64,000 nt of DNA from Salipiger sp. IMCC34102 (GTDB taxonomy: Bacteria; Pseudomonadota; Alphaproteobacteria; Rhodobacterales; Rhodobacteraceae), in the NCBI RefSeq assembly GCF_004145405.1, contig NZ_SELQ01000001.1, forward strand, positions 186,001 through 250,000, in the 5' to 3' direction. The notes under the pieces were generated by a model. The model saw nothing but the letters and a program-made list of their open reading frames with translations. It was not told the origin of the DNA and made no database searches. This document shows, piece by piece, positions 24,750-32,304 of this stretch. Each line of letters begins with the position of its first letter. Position 1 is the first letter of the stretch. Both the position numbers and the translations under genes were made by a program.

Positions 24750-25571
24750 ATGAGCGACACACCACGATCCCTGGGCCGCAAGTCCATCCGCCCGACCCTG
24801 ACCCCGCGCGATCTGATGACGGACACGCCGGACCTGGCAGGTCTCTGGACGGCCCAGGTGCTGACACTTCTGCCGGAGGCTTTCCCCGGCATGTTGGGCG
24901 AAAGCCTCATCGGCCGCGCGCTGCGCGACGAGCTTTGGCAACTTCAGGTCACCGACCTGCGCACATACGGCGAGGGCAAGCACCGCAACGTCGACGACAC
25001 CCCGGCGGGCGGCGGCGCGGGCATGGTCCTGCGGGCCGATATCCTCGACCGGGCCTTGCGCGATGTGCGCGCCGGTGCGCGCGGTCGGATGCCGCTGATC
25101 TACCTCACCCCGCGCGGGCGCCCCATGACGCAAGCCCTGATGCACAAGCTCGCCGCCTCGGACGGCGTCACGCTACTGTGCGGTCGTTTCGAAGGCGTCG
25201 ACGAGCGCGCGATCGAGGCCCACGACATGATCGAGGTGTCCCTGGGCGACTTCGTGATGACCGGCGGAGAGATCGCGGCAATGGCCTTGATCGATGCCAC
25301 GGTCCGTCTTATACCCCGCGTGCTTGGGAATCAGGCGTCGGTGGAGGAGGAATCCTTCTCCCACGGGCTTCTGGAACATCCCCATTACACGAAACCTGCC
25401 GACTGGAACGGTCGCGCGATCCCCGAAGTGCTTCTGTCGGGCCATCACGCGAAGATCACCGACTGGCGGCGGGCGCAGGCCGAAAGGCTGACAAAGGAAC
25501 GCAGACCTGACCTCTGGCGGGCTTATTGTGCGGCGCACAACAGGGACCCGGACGAAGACCAAGAGCTCTGA
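24750..25571 (+). CDS. trmD: tRNA (guanine-N1)-methyltransferase
   Basis: A 273-residue SPOUT methyltransferase that makes m1G37 in tRNAs and prevents frameshifting. The cofactor knot motifs are visible in MPLIYLTPRGRPMTQ, LLCGRFEGVDERAIE and VSLGDFVMTGGEIAAMALID. The N-terminal extension (about 25 residues before LTPRDLMTDT) is longer than in E. coli. Starts at 24741 and 24750 are both possible, and neither has a strong ribosome-binding site; I took MSDTPRSLGRKS. It belongs to the rpsP-rplS operon. Confidence 0.96.
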   Translation: MSDTPRSLGRKSIRPTLTPRDLMTDTPDLAGLWTAQVLTLLPEAFPGMLGESLIGRALRDELWQLQVTDLRTYGEGKHRNVDDTPAGGGAGMVLRADILDRALRDVRAGARGRMPLIYLTPRGRPMTQALMHKLAASDGVTLLCGRFEGVDERAIEAHDMIEVSLGDFVMTGGEIAAMALIDATVRLIPRVLGNQASVEEESFSHGLLEHPHYTKPADWNGRAIPEVLLSGHHAKITDWRRAQAERLTKERRPDLWRAYCAAHNRDPDEDQEL

Positions 25572-25622
25572 GGCACGCACAAACGTCGCGGGAACACCCG
25601 TGCTATCAAAGGAGCGCATGAT

Positions 25623-26000
25623 ATGGACATCATCGCACAGATCGAAGCGGAGCAGATCGCTGCGCTGGGGAAGACGATCCCCGACTTCAAGGCGGGCGAC
25701 ACCGTCCGCGTCGGTTACAAGGTGACCGAAGGCACCCGCACCCGGGTTCAGAATTACGAAGGCGTCTGCATCGCGCGCAAGAACGGATCGGGCATCGCCG
25801 GGTCGTTCACCGTGCGCAAGATCTCCTTCGGTGAAGGGGTGGAGCGTGTGTTCCCCCTGCATTCCACCAACATCGACGAGATCACCGTCGTGCGTCGCGG
25901 CAAGGTCCGCCGCTCGAAGCTGTATTACCTGCGCGCGCGCCGCGGCAAGTCGGCCCGCATCGCCGAGATGTCGAACTACAAGCCCCGCAACGACGCATAA
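25623..26000 (+). CDS. rplS: 50S ribosomal protein L19
   Basis: A 125-residue L19. Typical segments are [54 protein letters not shown] and [20 protein letters not shown]. An AAAGGAG sequence lies 11-17 bases upstream of the ATG. It follows trmD by 51 bases and precedes rpmE by 11, so these three genes share a transcript. L19 sits at the interface of the two ribosomal subunits. Confidence 0.98.
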   Translation: MDIIAQIEAEQIAALGKTIPDFKAGDTVRVGYKVTEGTRTRVQNYEGVCIARKNGSGIAGSFTVRKISFGEGVERVFPLHSTNIDEITVVRRGKVRRSKLYYLRARRGKSARIAEMSNYKPRNDA

Positions 26001-26011
26001 GGACGGACGAC

Positions 26012-26233
26012 ATGAAAAAAGACATCCATCCCGATTACCACGTCATCGACGTCAAGATGACCGACGGCACCGTGGTTCAGATGAAATCCACCTGGGGCAA
26101 GGAAGGCGACACCATGTCGCTCGACATCGATCCTTCCGTGCACCCTGCCTGGACCGGCGGCAACACCCGCCTGATGGACCAGGGCGGCCGTGTCTCCAAG
26201 TTCAAGAGCAAATACGCCGGCCTGGGCTTCTAA
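26012..26233 (+). CDS. rpmE: 50S ribosomal protein L31
   Basis: A 73-residue L31. It begins [20 protein letters not shown] and ends with [12 protein letters not shown]. There is no CxxC zinc motif, so this is the zinc-independent (C-minus) form, which suits growth under zinc limitation. A strong UUCG-capped terminator follows 43 bases later, ending the ribosomal operon. Confidence 0.97.
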   Translation: MKKDIHPDYHVIDVKMTDGTVVQMKSTWGKEGDTMSLDIDPSVHPAWTGGNTRLMDQGGRVSKFKSKYAGLGF

Positions 26234-26275
26234 GCCCTACCCCGGACCCGATCCGGGGCCCCGCGCGATACGACG

Positions 26276-26302
26276 AACGCCGCCCTTCGGGGCGGCGTTT
26301 TT
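26276..26302 (+). terminator. UUCG-capped terminator of the ribosomal operon
   Basis: AACGCCGCCC pairs perfectly with GGGCGGCGTT around a TTCG tetraloop, and the T run follows at once. It closes the rpsP-to-rpmE transcript. Confidence 0.93.
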
Positions 26303-26335
26303 GCATCTGGGGCGTTCGATCGGGATGGGGGGCGA

Positions 26336-27481
26336 TCAGGCCCGCGACCAGGGAAAGCGGCGTTTGCGCTTGACTGGTGCAAAATCGACCCCGCAACTTT
26401 CGAAGAATGACCGGACCTCGGCAGTCAACAATCCGCGGCCACTGGCATATTGTGGCAAATCGAACCCGCCGCCGTAGTTCAGTTCGACCACGACCGGGCC
26501 TTCATCGGTGATGGCGATGTCGGTCGACTGATACCGGATCGGGCCGAAGAGCCGGGCGGCCCGTTCGTTCATTTCTCGCAACTCGGACCAGAACGGCAGT
26601 TCCATTCCCATCAGTCCGGTCGTTTCGGGGTGGTCCTGCAGGAACTGCGTTTCGATCCCGCGCAGCGCCACGGTGCGGATGCGCCCCGTCTCGACATCGA
26701 TGTCGCAGGCCAGGTTGCCAGGCCGCCAGAACGCGTCGGAGATGTTATCCCCCTGTGGAAGCTTGATCACCGCTGCCGGACAATGCACCGCATCATCCCC
26801 CACGAGGTTGACCATCCGAACGGTCCCCAAGGCCGAGGCGAAGGGTTGCAGCGCCGCGTGGTTGTCCAGGACACGCTGGACGACATAGGCGTTGTCGGCG
26901 ACGAAGTCGCGCAGGAAATCTTCGTAATCCATCGGAGGATGGCCCGCGCAAAGCACTTTCCCCGCCCCACCGCTTTCGATGCGGAAAGCCCCAAAACTGA
27001 CCATTCCGCCAACGATCTTGCAAAAGAGCGGCTTGTCCGCATGACTGTTCAGAAGTTCAGACAGATCGTCGGTCGTTGAGACCTTGGTGACTCCCGGATA
27101 GGTCCGCCCGGACCGGTCCAGAACTGCAACGGTTTCGGGTGTACGAACGCCCCCGGCACTCAGGATCGTCGCAGCGACGATCTTGTCTTCGGCCGTGCCG
27201 ACCCAGGTACGGTCGTTACAGGTATGCGTGATCGGCCAGTGCTGCTCGTTCGAGATGAAGGCCGACCGCTCGGCCTCGTCGTAGCGGTCCGCATGGTGCA
27301 GGCCGAGACGCACAAATTCGCTCATCGTCAGGCGCCCGACCGACTTTGATAGCCGCATGAAGTCCCGTTGGACTTGGATCGGCGATCGCCCTGATGACTT
27401 CGCAGCGTGAACAAGTAATTCCTTCGCGGAAAGATCGCGCAAGGAAAGGTAATCCGAATAATCCGTATCCTTTAGTCCCAC
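26336..27481 (-). CDS. Sugar-transfer-associated ATP-grasp-type protein
   Basis: A 381-residue protein that I read as an ATP-grasp enzyme of the kind found in polysaccharide loci. Supporting segments are DKPLFCKIVGGMVSFGAFRI, with a lysine for ATP binding, and FLRDFVADNAYVVQRVLDNH, followed by GTVRMVNLV. The end of the fold is IAITDEGPVVVELNYGGGFD, which supplies acidic and Asn metal ligands. The start is GTG at 27481 with GGCAGG a few bases upstream. By eye it is richer in A/T than its neighbours and has more rare codons, suggesting transfer. It has no polysaccharide genes beside it. Confidence 0.68.
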   Translation of the reverse strand: MGLKDTDYSDYLSLRDLSAKELLVHAAKSSGRSPIQVQRDFMRLSKSVGRLTMSEFVRLGLHHADRYDEAERSAFISNEQHWPITHTCNDRTWVGTAEDKIVAATILSAGGVRTPETVAVLDRSGRTYPGVTKVSTTDDLSELLNSHADKPLFCKIVGGMVSFGAFRIESGGAGKVLCAGHPPMDYEDFLRDFVADNAYVVQRVLDNHAALQPFASALGTVRMVNLVGDDAVHCPAAVIKLPQGDNISDAFWRPGNLACDIDVETGRIRTVALRGIETQFLQDHPETTGLMGMELPFWSELREMNERAARLFGPIRYQSTDIAITDEGPVVVELNYGGGFDLPQYASGRGLLTAEVRSFFESCGVDFAPVKRKRRFPWSRA

Positions 27482-27635
27482 AAAAGCCTGCCTGAATTTT
27501 CATTGATTACGTTACGGCAACAATTCGAACGCAACGGCGTGGCAGAATTAGGGCGGGACCGCGTTTTTGGTCGAACTCAAGAAAAATGGTGCAGCCCGGC
27601 CGGACCGCACCCTTCTGTCTTCGTCAAACGAAAGC

Positions 27636-28025
27636 TTACAGCGTCTCGAGCGCCGCCTTGCAGTCGCGGGCCGTCTCGCGGCACATCTTGGCGCAGCGCT
27701 TGCAGTGGGCGTCGTCGTGGCTTTCGCACATCTCGGCACAGGCTTCGCAGGACTGGATGCACAGCTCCAGCGTGGCCTTGATGATGGCGACATTCTCGCC
27801 GGTGCGGCGGGTGGCGACGCGGTAGGTGGCCGTGCAGATGTCCGAGCAATCCATGCACAACCGGATGCACTGGCTGCGGTCTTCGTCCTTCTCGGCCGAG
27901 CAGGCGTCCGCGCAGGAGTTGCAGATCGCGGCGCAATACATGGCGTAGCGCACGGCCTGGGTCAGCGGCTCGTTGTCGTGGCCGGCGACGTCGGGGTGTT
28001 CGGCGATCATTTCCTTGATGGACAT
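27636..28025 (-). CDS. Four-helix-bundle copper-storage-like protein (DUF326), 16 cysteines
   Basis: A 129-residue Cys-rich helical protein. Sixteen cysteines fall in four clusters of four, at C-x3-C-x2-C-x3-C spacing, one cluster in each predicted helix (for example CAAICNSCADAC and CIQSCEACAEMC). This matches the Csp copper-storage proteins, which line a helix bundle with thiolates and hold many Cu(I) ions. No signal peptide is present, so it should be cytosolic (Csp3-like). The start at 28025 with a nearby AGGAGAG is chosen over a longer frame. No copper pump or regulator is next to it. Confidence 0.88.
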   Translation of the reverse strand: MSIKEMIAEHPDVAGHDNEPLTQAVRYAMYCAAICNSCADACSAEKDEDRSQCIRLCMDCSDICTATYRVATRRTGENVAIIKATLELCIQSCEACAEMCESHDDAHCKRCAKMCRETARDCKAALETL

Positions 28026-28087
28026 GGGGTCTCTCCTGTTGGCGGTTCGGGGATCAACCCGCCCCGCACCAACCGGGTTCCAGCCCA

Positions 28088-28117
28088 AGAAAAAAGGCGC
28101 GCCCCGAAGGACGCGCC
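28088..28117 (-). terminator. Terminator of rhlE on the minus strand
   Basis: Read on the minus strand, a nine-pair stem (GGCGCGTCC with GGGCGCGCC) capped by TTCG is followed by six or more T residues. It stops rhlE transcripts ahead of the copper-storage gene, which therefore needs its own start. Confidence 0.85.
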
Positions 28118-28125
28118 CCGATCCG

Positions 28126-29433
28126 TTACGCGGCAGAGGACCGCCCGCCGCCGCTCCGCCTGCGGCGCTGACCGCCGCCGGGCTTGGCGTTGGTGTGCCC
28201 GGGCTTGTTGTTCGCCTTGGGCTTGCCACCGCCGCCGCCACGGGGACCGCCGCGTCCGCGGTTGCCGCCACCGCCGTTGGGCCGCTTCTTCTGACCCGGC
28301 TGGACCTCCCAGCGGGTGCCGGTGGCGGTGGGGATCGTGTCCTTCATCGCCTTCTCGATATCCTGCAGCTCGATCATCTCGTCCGGGGCCACCAGCGCCA
28401 CGGCGCGGCCATCGGCGCCAGCACGGGCGGTCCGGCCGATGCGATGAACGTAGTTCTCGGCCACGTTGGGAAGGTCGTAGTTGTAGACGAAGGCCACGTC
28501 GGGGATATCCAGCCCACGGGCCGCCACGTCCGTCGCCACCAACACGCGCACCTTGCCTTGCTTGAAGGCTTCCAGCGCGCGGTCCCGCTGACCCTGGCTC
28601 TTGTTGCCGTGGATCGAGGCGGCGGCGAAGCCCTTCTTTTCCAGCTGCTTGTAGATCTTCTCGCAGCCGTGCTTGGTGCGACCGAAGACGATCGCCAGCT
28701 CGTCGCGGTGATCGTCCAGAAGCTCGACCAGCAGGTCGAACTTGGCGGCCTGTGCGACGTAATGCACCGACTGGTCGATCTTCTTCACCGCCTGACCCGG
28801 GGGGTTCACCTGCACCCGGATCGGGTTGTTGAGGTAGGTGTCCGCAAGCTCGCTCATCAGCTTGGGCATGGTCGCGCTGAACATCATCGTCTGGCGGTCG
28901 GCGGCCAGCAACGGGGCGATCTGGCGCAGCGCGTGGATGAAGCCCATGTCGAGCATCTGGTCCGCCTCGTCGAGCACCAGATACACCGTCTCGTCCAGCC
29001 GCACCGCGCGGCGGTCCAGCAGGTCGATCAGGCGACCGGGTGTGGCGACCAGCAGGTCGACGCCGTTCTGCAAACGCTTGGTCTGCCCCACGATGCCAGC
29101 CCCGCCGACGACGAGGGCGACCTTCAGATGGCTGCCCTTGGTATAGGCGGTCAGGTTGTCCGCGATCTGCTTGGCGAGCTCCCGCGTCGGCGCCAGGATC
29201 AGACCGCGCACGGTCTTGGGCGCAGGCTTGGATCCAGCCTTCATCAGCGCGTCGATCATCGGCAGACCGAAGGCGGCGGTCTTGCCCGTGCCGGTCTGGG
29301 CCAGACCCATCACGTCGCGGCCCTGCATCGCGTGCGGGATCGCCTGCTTCTGGATCGGGGTGGGATCGGTGATCCCCTGTTCTTTTAAAATAGTCACAAG
29401 TCGGGGCGCGAGGCCCAGCATGTCGAAATCCAT
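28126..29433 (-). CDS. rhlE: DEAD-box RNA helicase, RhlE type
   Basis: A 435-residue ATP-dependent RNA helicase. Motifs in order are the Q motif with PTPIQKQAIP, AQTGTGKT, PTRELAKQ, TPGRL, DEAD, SAT, ATDVAARGLD and HRIGRTARAG. The C-terminal 60 or so residues are Gly/Arg/Lys-rich (GRGGPRGGGGG), a flexible RNA-binding tail. I set the start at MDFDMLGLAP (29433), which has GGAAAG upstream; the frame remains open for 70 more codons that look non-coding. Such helicases help ribosome assembly and mRNA turnover in the cold. Confidence 0.95.
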   Translation of the reverse strand: MDFDMLGLAPRLVTILKEQGITDPTPIQKQAIPHAMQGRDVMGLAQTGTGKTAAFGLPMIDALMKAGSKPAPKTVRGLILAPTRELAKQIADNLTAYTKGSHLKVALVVGGAGIVGQTKRLQNGVDLLVATPGRLIDLLDRRAVRLDETVYLVLDEADQMLDMGFIHALRQIAPLLAADRQTMMFSATMPKLMSELADTYLNNPIRVQVNPPGQAVKKIDQSVHYVAQAAKFDLLVELLDDHRDELAIVFGRTKHGCEKIYKQLEKKGFAAASIHGNKSQGQRDRALEAFKQGKVRVLVATDVAARGLDIPDVAFVYNYDLPNVAENYVHRIGRTARAGADGRAVALVAPDEMIELQDIEKAMKDTIPTATGTRWEVQPGQKKRPNGGGGNRGRGGPRGGGGGKPKANNKPGHTNAKPGGGQRRRRSGGGRSSAA

Positions 29434-29767
29434 CGGTATCTTTCCGGGGCGCATGCCCCACGGCGGCGCGAGAACGCGCGGCGCAAAAAGGTTGCGCCCC
29501 GTCAGATGTCCACGCCGAATTGCCCGGACGCCGATCGCGGCGCTGGACCCCCCTGCGTGAGAGTTGGGAATCTGTGAAAACGGGGATCTCGCGGGGCACA
29601 TTCGCCCGGCCCTGCTCACGCGGCAGGATCGTCCGTCTTGCATCCCACATGGGCCGTGCGGGCGGCACTGTCAACCGCAGAGAAAAACCCGGCCCCGGGT
29701 CCGCTTGCGCTTTGCAGCGCCGCGGCCACAAGATAAGGTGCCCCAAACAAGCGAAAGGGGCAGTCGC
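29434..29767. other. 334-base divergent region between rhlE and mipZ
   Basis: No gene fits this stretch. It must carry the divergent promoters. On the rhlE side there is a stable hairpin, GGCGCAA/TTGCGCC (29480-29498), close to an inverted GCGCG-rich stretch at about 29465-29482. Both would lie in the helicase mRNA leader, where long structured leaders are common for cold-induced helicases. On the mipZ side a promoter candidate is listed separately. Confidence 0.4.
29711..29739 (+). promoter_or_regulatory. Candidate promoter of mipZ
   Basis: TTTGCA at 29711-29716 and TAAGGT at 29734-29739 are separated by 17 bases, with a leader of roughly 25 bases to the GTG start. Both elements are only partial matches to the sigma-70 consensus. 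Confidence 0.35.
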
Positions 29768-30577
29768 GTGGCGCATATCATCGTCGTGGGCAACGAAAAG
29801 GGCGGCGCGGGCAAATCGACCGTGGCCATGCATGTCGCCACGGCGCTGGCCCGGATGGGCCACCGGATCGGCTGCCTCGACCTGGATCTGCGGCAGAAAT
29901 CGCTGGGCCGCTACATGCTCAACCGTCGCAGTTACCTGCAATCCGAAGGGCTGGATCTGCCCTCCCCCAGCTACGCCGACCTGCCGGAGATCGACCAGGC
30001 CAGTCTCGGCCCGGAGGAGAACATCCATGACCACCGCCTGTCCCAGGCCGTCGCCATGCTGGAGCCCGACAGCGATTTCATCCTGATCGATTGCCCCGGA
30101 AGCCATACCCGGCTCAGCCAGGTGGCGCACAGTCTGGCGGATACCTTGCTGACCCCGCTCAACGACAGCTTCGTCGACTTCGACCTGCTCGCCCATGTCG
30201 ACACCGCCGGAGAGACGATCACCGGCCCGTCCGTCTATTCCGAGATGGTCTGGAACGCCCGCCAGCTGCGCGCGCAGGCGGGCCTCAGCCCGATCGACTG
30301 GATCGTGGCGCGCAACCGCGTCGGTGCGCAGCAGATGACCAACAAGGACAAGATGGAGCGGGTAATCGAAAAGCTCGCCCGTCGGATCGGGTTCCGCGTT
30401 GCCCCCGGCTTCAACGAGCGGGTGATCTTCCGAGAGCTCTTTCCCCGCGGCCTGACCCTGCTCGATCTGCGCGACATCGGGGTCAAGAGCCTGAACATCT
30501 CGAACATTTCCGCCCGGCAGGAACTGCGTGAACTCGTGAAGGCCCTCAACCTGCCGGGCGTGACCGCGGACTTCTAG
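29768..30577 (+). CDS. mipZ: MipZ-type division-plane-positioning ATPase (ParA/MinD superfamily)
   Basis: A 269-residue ATPase. The deviant Walker A is VGNEKGGAGKSTVAMHVATA, the Walker B region is FILIDCPGSHTRLS, and RNRVGAQQ and GFNERVIFRELFPRGLTLLD are typical of MipZ. In alphaproteobacteria MipZ binds ParB near the origin and blocks FtsZ assembly away from midcell. It begins with GTG at 29768 and has AAAGGGG upstream. It ends four bases into the converging hydrolase gene. No parAB or ftsZ lies beside it, as is usual for this gene. Confidence 0.9.
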   Translation: MAHIIVVGNEKGGAGKSTVAMHVATALARMGHRIGCLDLDLRQKSLGRYMLNRRSYLQSEGLDLPSPSYADLPEIDQASLGPEENIHDHRLSQAVAMLEPDSDFILIDCPGSHTRLSQVAHSLADTLLTPLNDSFVDFDLLAHVDTAGETITGPSVYSEMVWNARQLRAQAGLSPIDWIVARNRVGAQQMTNKDKMERVIEKLARRIGFRVAPGFNERVIFRELFPRGLTLLDLRDIGVKSLNISNISARQELRELVKALNLPGVTADF

Positions 30578-31386
30578 TTTCGCAGGAACTCCGCCAGCCG
30601 GACCAGCAGCGCGCGGGCTTCCGTCAAGGGACCGGGCCAGAGGTGCCACATGTGGAACATGTCGGCTGTGGTGTGCAACTCGACCTTGCAACCGCAGAGC
30701 GCGGCCCGGCGGGCGAGCAGCAAGCCGTCGTCCAGCAGCACCTCGGACAGGCTGACCGAGATGAAAAGATGCTCGGCCCCGCTGAAATCCCCGCCGAGCA
30801 GCGACACTTCCGGACCGACCAGGGCATCTGCACCGAAGGTCATCTCCGCCAGCGCGTGATCCTGGGCATCGTCGTTCATCAGGTCACTGTCCGAATGCGC
30901 GGCGCGCGTCTCGCTCAGGCCCGTGTGGTCGGTGTTGGGCGACAGGACCGCCAGCCGCCGCATCGCGACGCCCTCCTGCACCAGTGCAAGCGCAAGATGC
31001 CCGCCGGCGCTGTCGCCGATGACAGCCGGCGCGTTCAGCGCGTCGATCACACCGCGGGCCGCGGCCTTGATCTCGGCGAAGCTGGCCTCCGGCGCCAGCG
31101 GCAGGTCCGGGACGTAGACCCGGGCGTTCATCTTCTCGGCAAGGTAGGTCACCGCGGCGGCGTGGGTGTCCGATCCGCCGAAGACGTAACCGCCACCGTG
31201 CAGCCAGACCGCCGCGTCACGGCCTTCGCCGAACCAGCGGCCCGGACAGCCGCCCAGGGTTTCCTGCTTCGGCATCGCGGGCAGATCCGGCCAGAGCGCC
31301 AGGCGCCGAAAGGCCTCCCGCATCTCTGCGGGTGACCCTTCGACCGGCGTGCGCGCGATGTGACGTTCGAGCGCCAGCCGCGGCAT
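30574..31386 (-). CDS. Alpha/beta hydrolase (HSL/carboxylesterase type)
   Basis: A 270-residue esterase. It has AVWLHGGGYVFGGSD as the oxyanion motif, VIGDSAGGHLALAL as the nucleophile elbow, SEVLLDDGLLLARRA for the acid and DMFHMWHLW for the catalytic His. The start at 31386 is fixed by TGATG overlap with the stop of the upstream SDR, so the pair is coupled. The combination suggests sequential steps on one small metabolite, for example oxidation followed by ester cleavage, but the substrate is not revealed. Confidence 0.87.
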   Translation of the reverse strand: MPRLALERHIARTPVEGSPAEMREAFRRLALWPDLPAMPKQETLGGCPGRWFGEGRDAAVWLHGGGYVFGGSDTHAAAVTYLAEKMNARVYVPDLPLAPEASFAEIKAAARGVIDALNAPAVIGDSAGGHLALALVQEGVAMRRLAVLSPNTDHTGLSETRAAHSDSDLMNDDAQDHALAEMTFGADALVGPEVSLLGGDFSGAEHLFISVSLSEVLLDDGLLLARRAALCGCKVELHTTADMFHMWHLWPGPLTEARALLVRLAEFLRN

Positions 31387-32168
31387 CAGACGTTGATGGA
31401 GCCCACGGCCCCGCCGTCCACGCGGTAGTTCGCGCCCGTGACGAAACTGGCCAGTTCCGAGCAAAGGAAGGCGATGACCGGGGCCACCTCCTCGGGCTTG
31501 CCGCGGCGATCCAGCACGAGGTAGGGGCGGTCTTCCTCGAGGAAGCTCTCGATCGCCTCGTCGAAGCTGACGTCGAGTTCCTTGGCACGCTTTTCCATCA
31601 TGCCGTCGGTCATCGGCGTCTCGATGAAGGCGGGGGCCACGCAGTTGACCAGCAGCCCCTTGCCCGAATGCTGCATCGCGACCGACTTGGCAAAGCTCAG
31701 CAGCGCGGACTTGGCGGAGTTGTAGACCGTCTCGTCCGGGTAGGGCTGCGCCACGTTTTCCGAGGTGATGAAGACCACGCGACCCCAGCCGCGGTCGATC
31801 ATCGGCGGGCAGAGGTGACGCGCCAGACGCACGCCGGACAGAAAGTCGATGTTGAGCGCGTGATCCCAGGCCTCCTCGGACATGTTCAGCGGATCGCCTT
31901 TCTCGCCGGTCACGCCGGCGGCGTGCACGACGATGTCGAATTCGGTTCCGACCTCCTTCACGAAGGCTTCGACCCCGTCCTTCGAGGACAGATCGCCCGC
32001 GACGCCGCGAATACCGTGTTCCTGGGCGACCTTTTCGACCTTTTCCTTGTCCAGATCGGTGGCCGTGATCTCGACGCCCGCGTCCTTCAGCAACTTGATC
32101 GTTTCGACACCGATACCGCCGGTGCCGCCCGTGACGAGCGCCTTGCGCCCCTTGATACCCAGATCCAT
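31386..32168 (-). CDS. Short-chain dehydrogenase/reductase
   Basis: A 260-residue SDR. The dinucleotide motif is VTGGTGGIGVET. An aspartate after the second strand (TATDLDKEK) favours NAD(H). The catalytic elements are NxAG-like HAAGVTG, the serine in FITSEN and YNSAKSA. The C-terminal YRVDGGAVGSINV is standard. Best-known relatives include 3-hydroxyacid and 3-oxoacyl reductases, but the specificity is open. It is followed by a coupled hydrolase gene and has an AGGAGAT ribosome-binding site. Confidence 0.9.
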   Translation of the reverse strand: MDLGIKGRKALVTGGTGGIGVETIKLLKDAGVEITATDLDKEKVEKVAQEHGIRGVAGDLSSKDGVEAFVKEVGTEFDIVVHAAGVTGEKGDPLNMSEEAWDHALNIDFLSGVRLARHLCPPMIDRGWGRVVFITSENVAQPYPDETVYNSAKSALLSFAKSVAMQHSGKGLLVNCVAPAFIETPMTDGMMEKRAKELDVSFDEAIESFLEEDRPYLVLDRRGKPEEVAPVIAFLCSELASFVTGANYRVDGGAVGSINV

Positions 32169-32304
32169 CGTGATCTCCTGTTCATGGTTCGCGGCCTAAC
32201 CGCCGGCAACGCCGCCGGTTCCAGAGACGATTTGTCCCACTGACGGGAACCGGCCGCGATGCGACCTAGCTTCGACGGCATAAAACCAAAACAAGGACAG
32301 CCCC

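Noticed and set aside
28007-30691. A long minus-strand frame across rhlE and mipZ
   Set aside because: It is a frame shadow with Arg/Gly-rich nonsense composition. The real helicase motifs are in a different frame.
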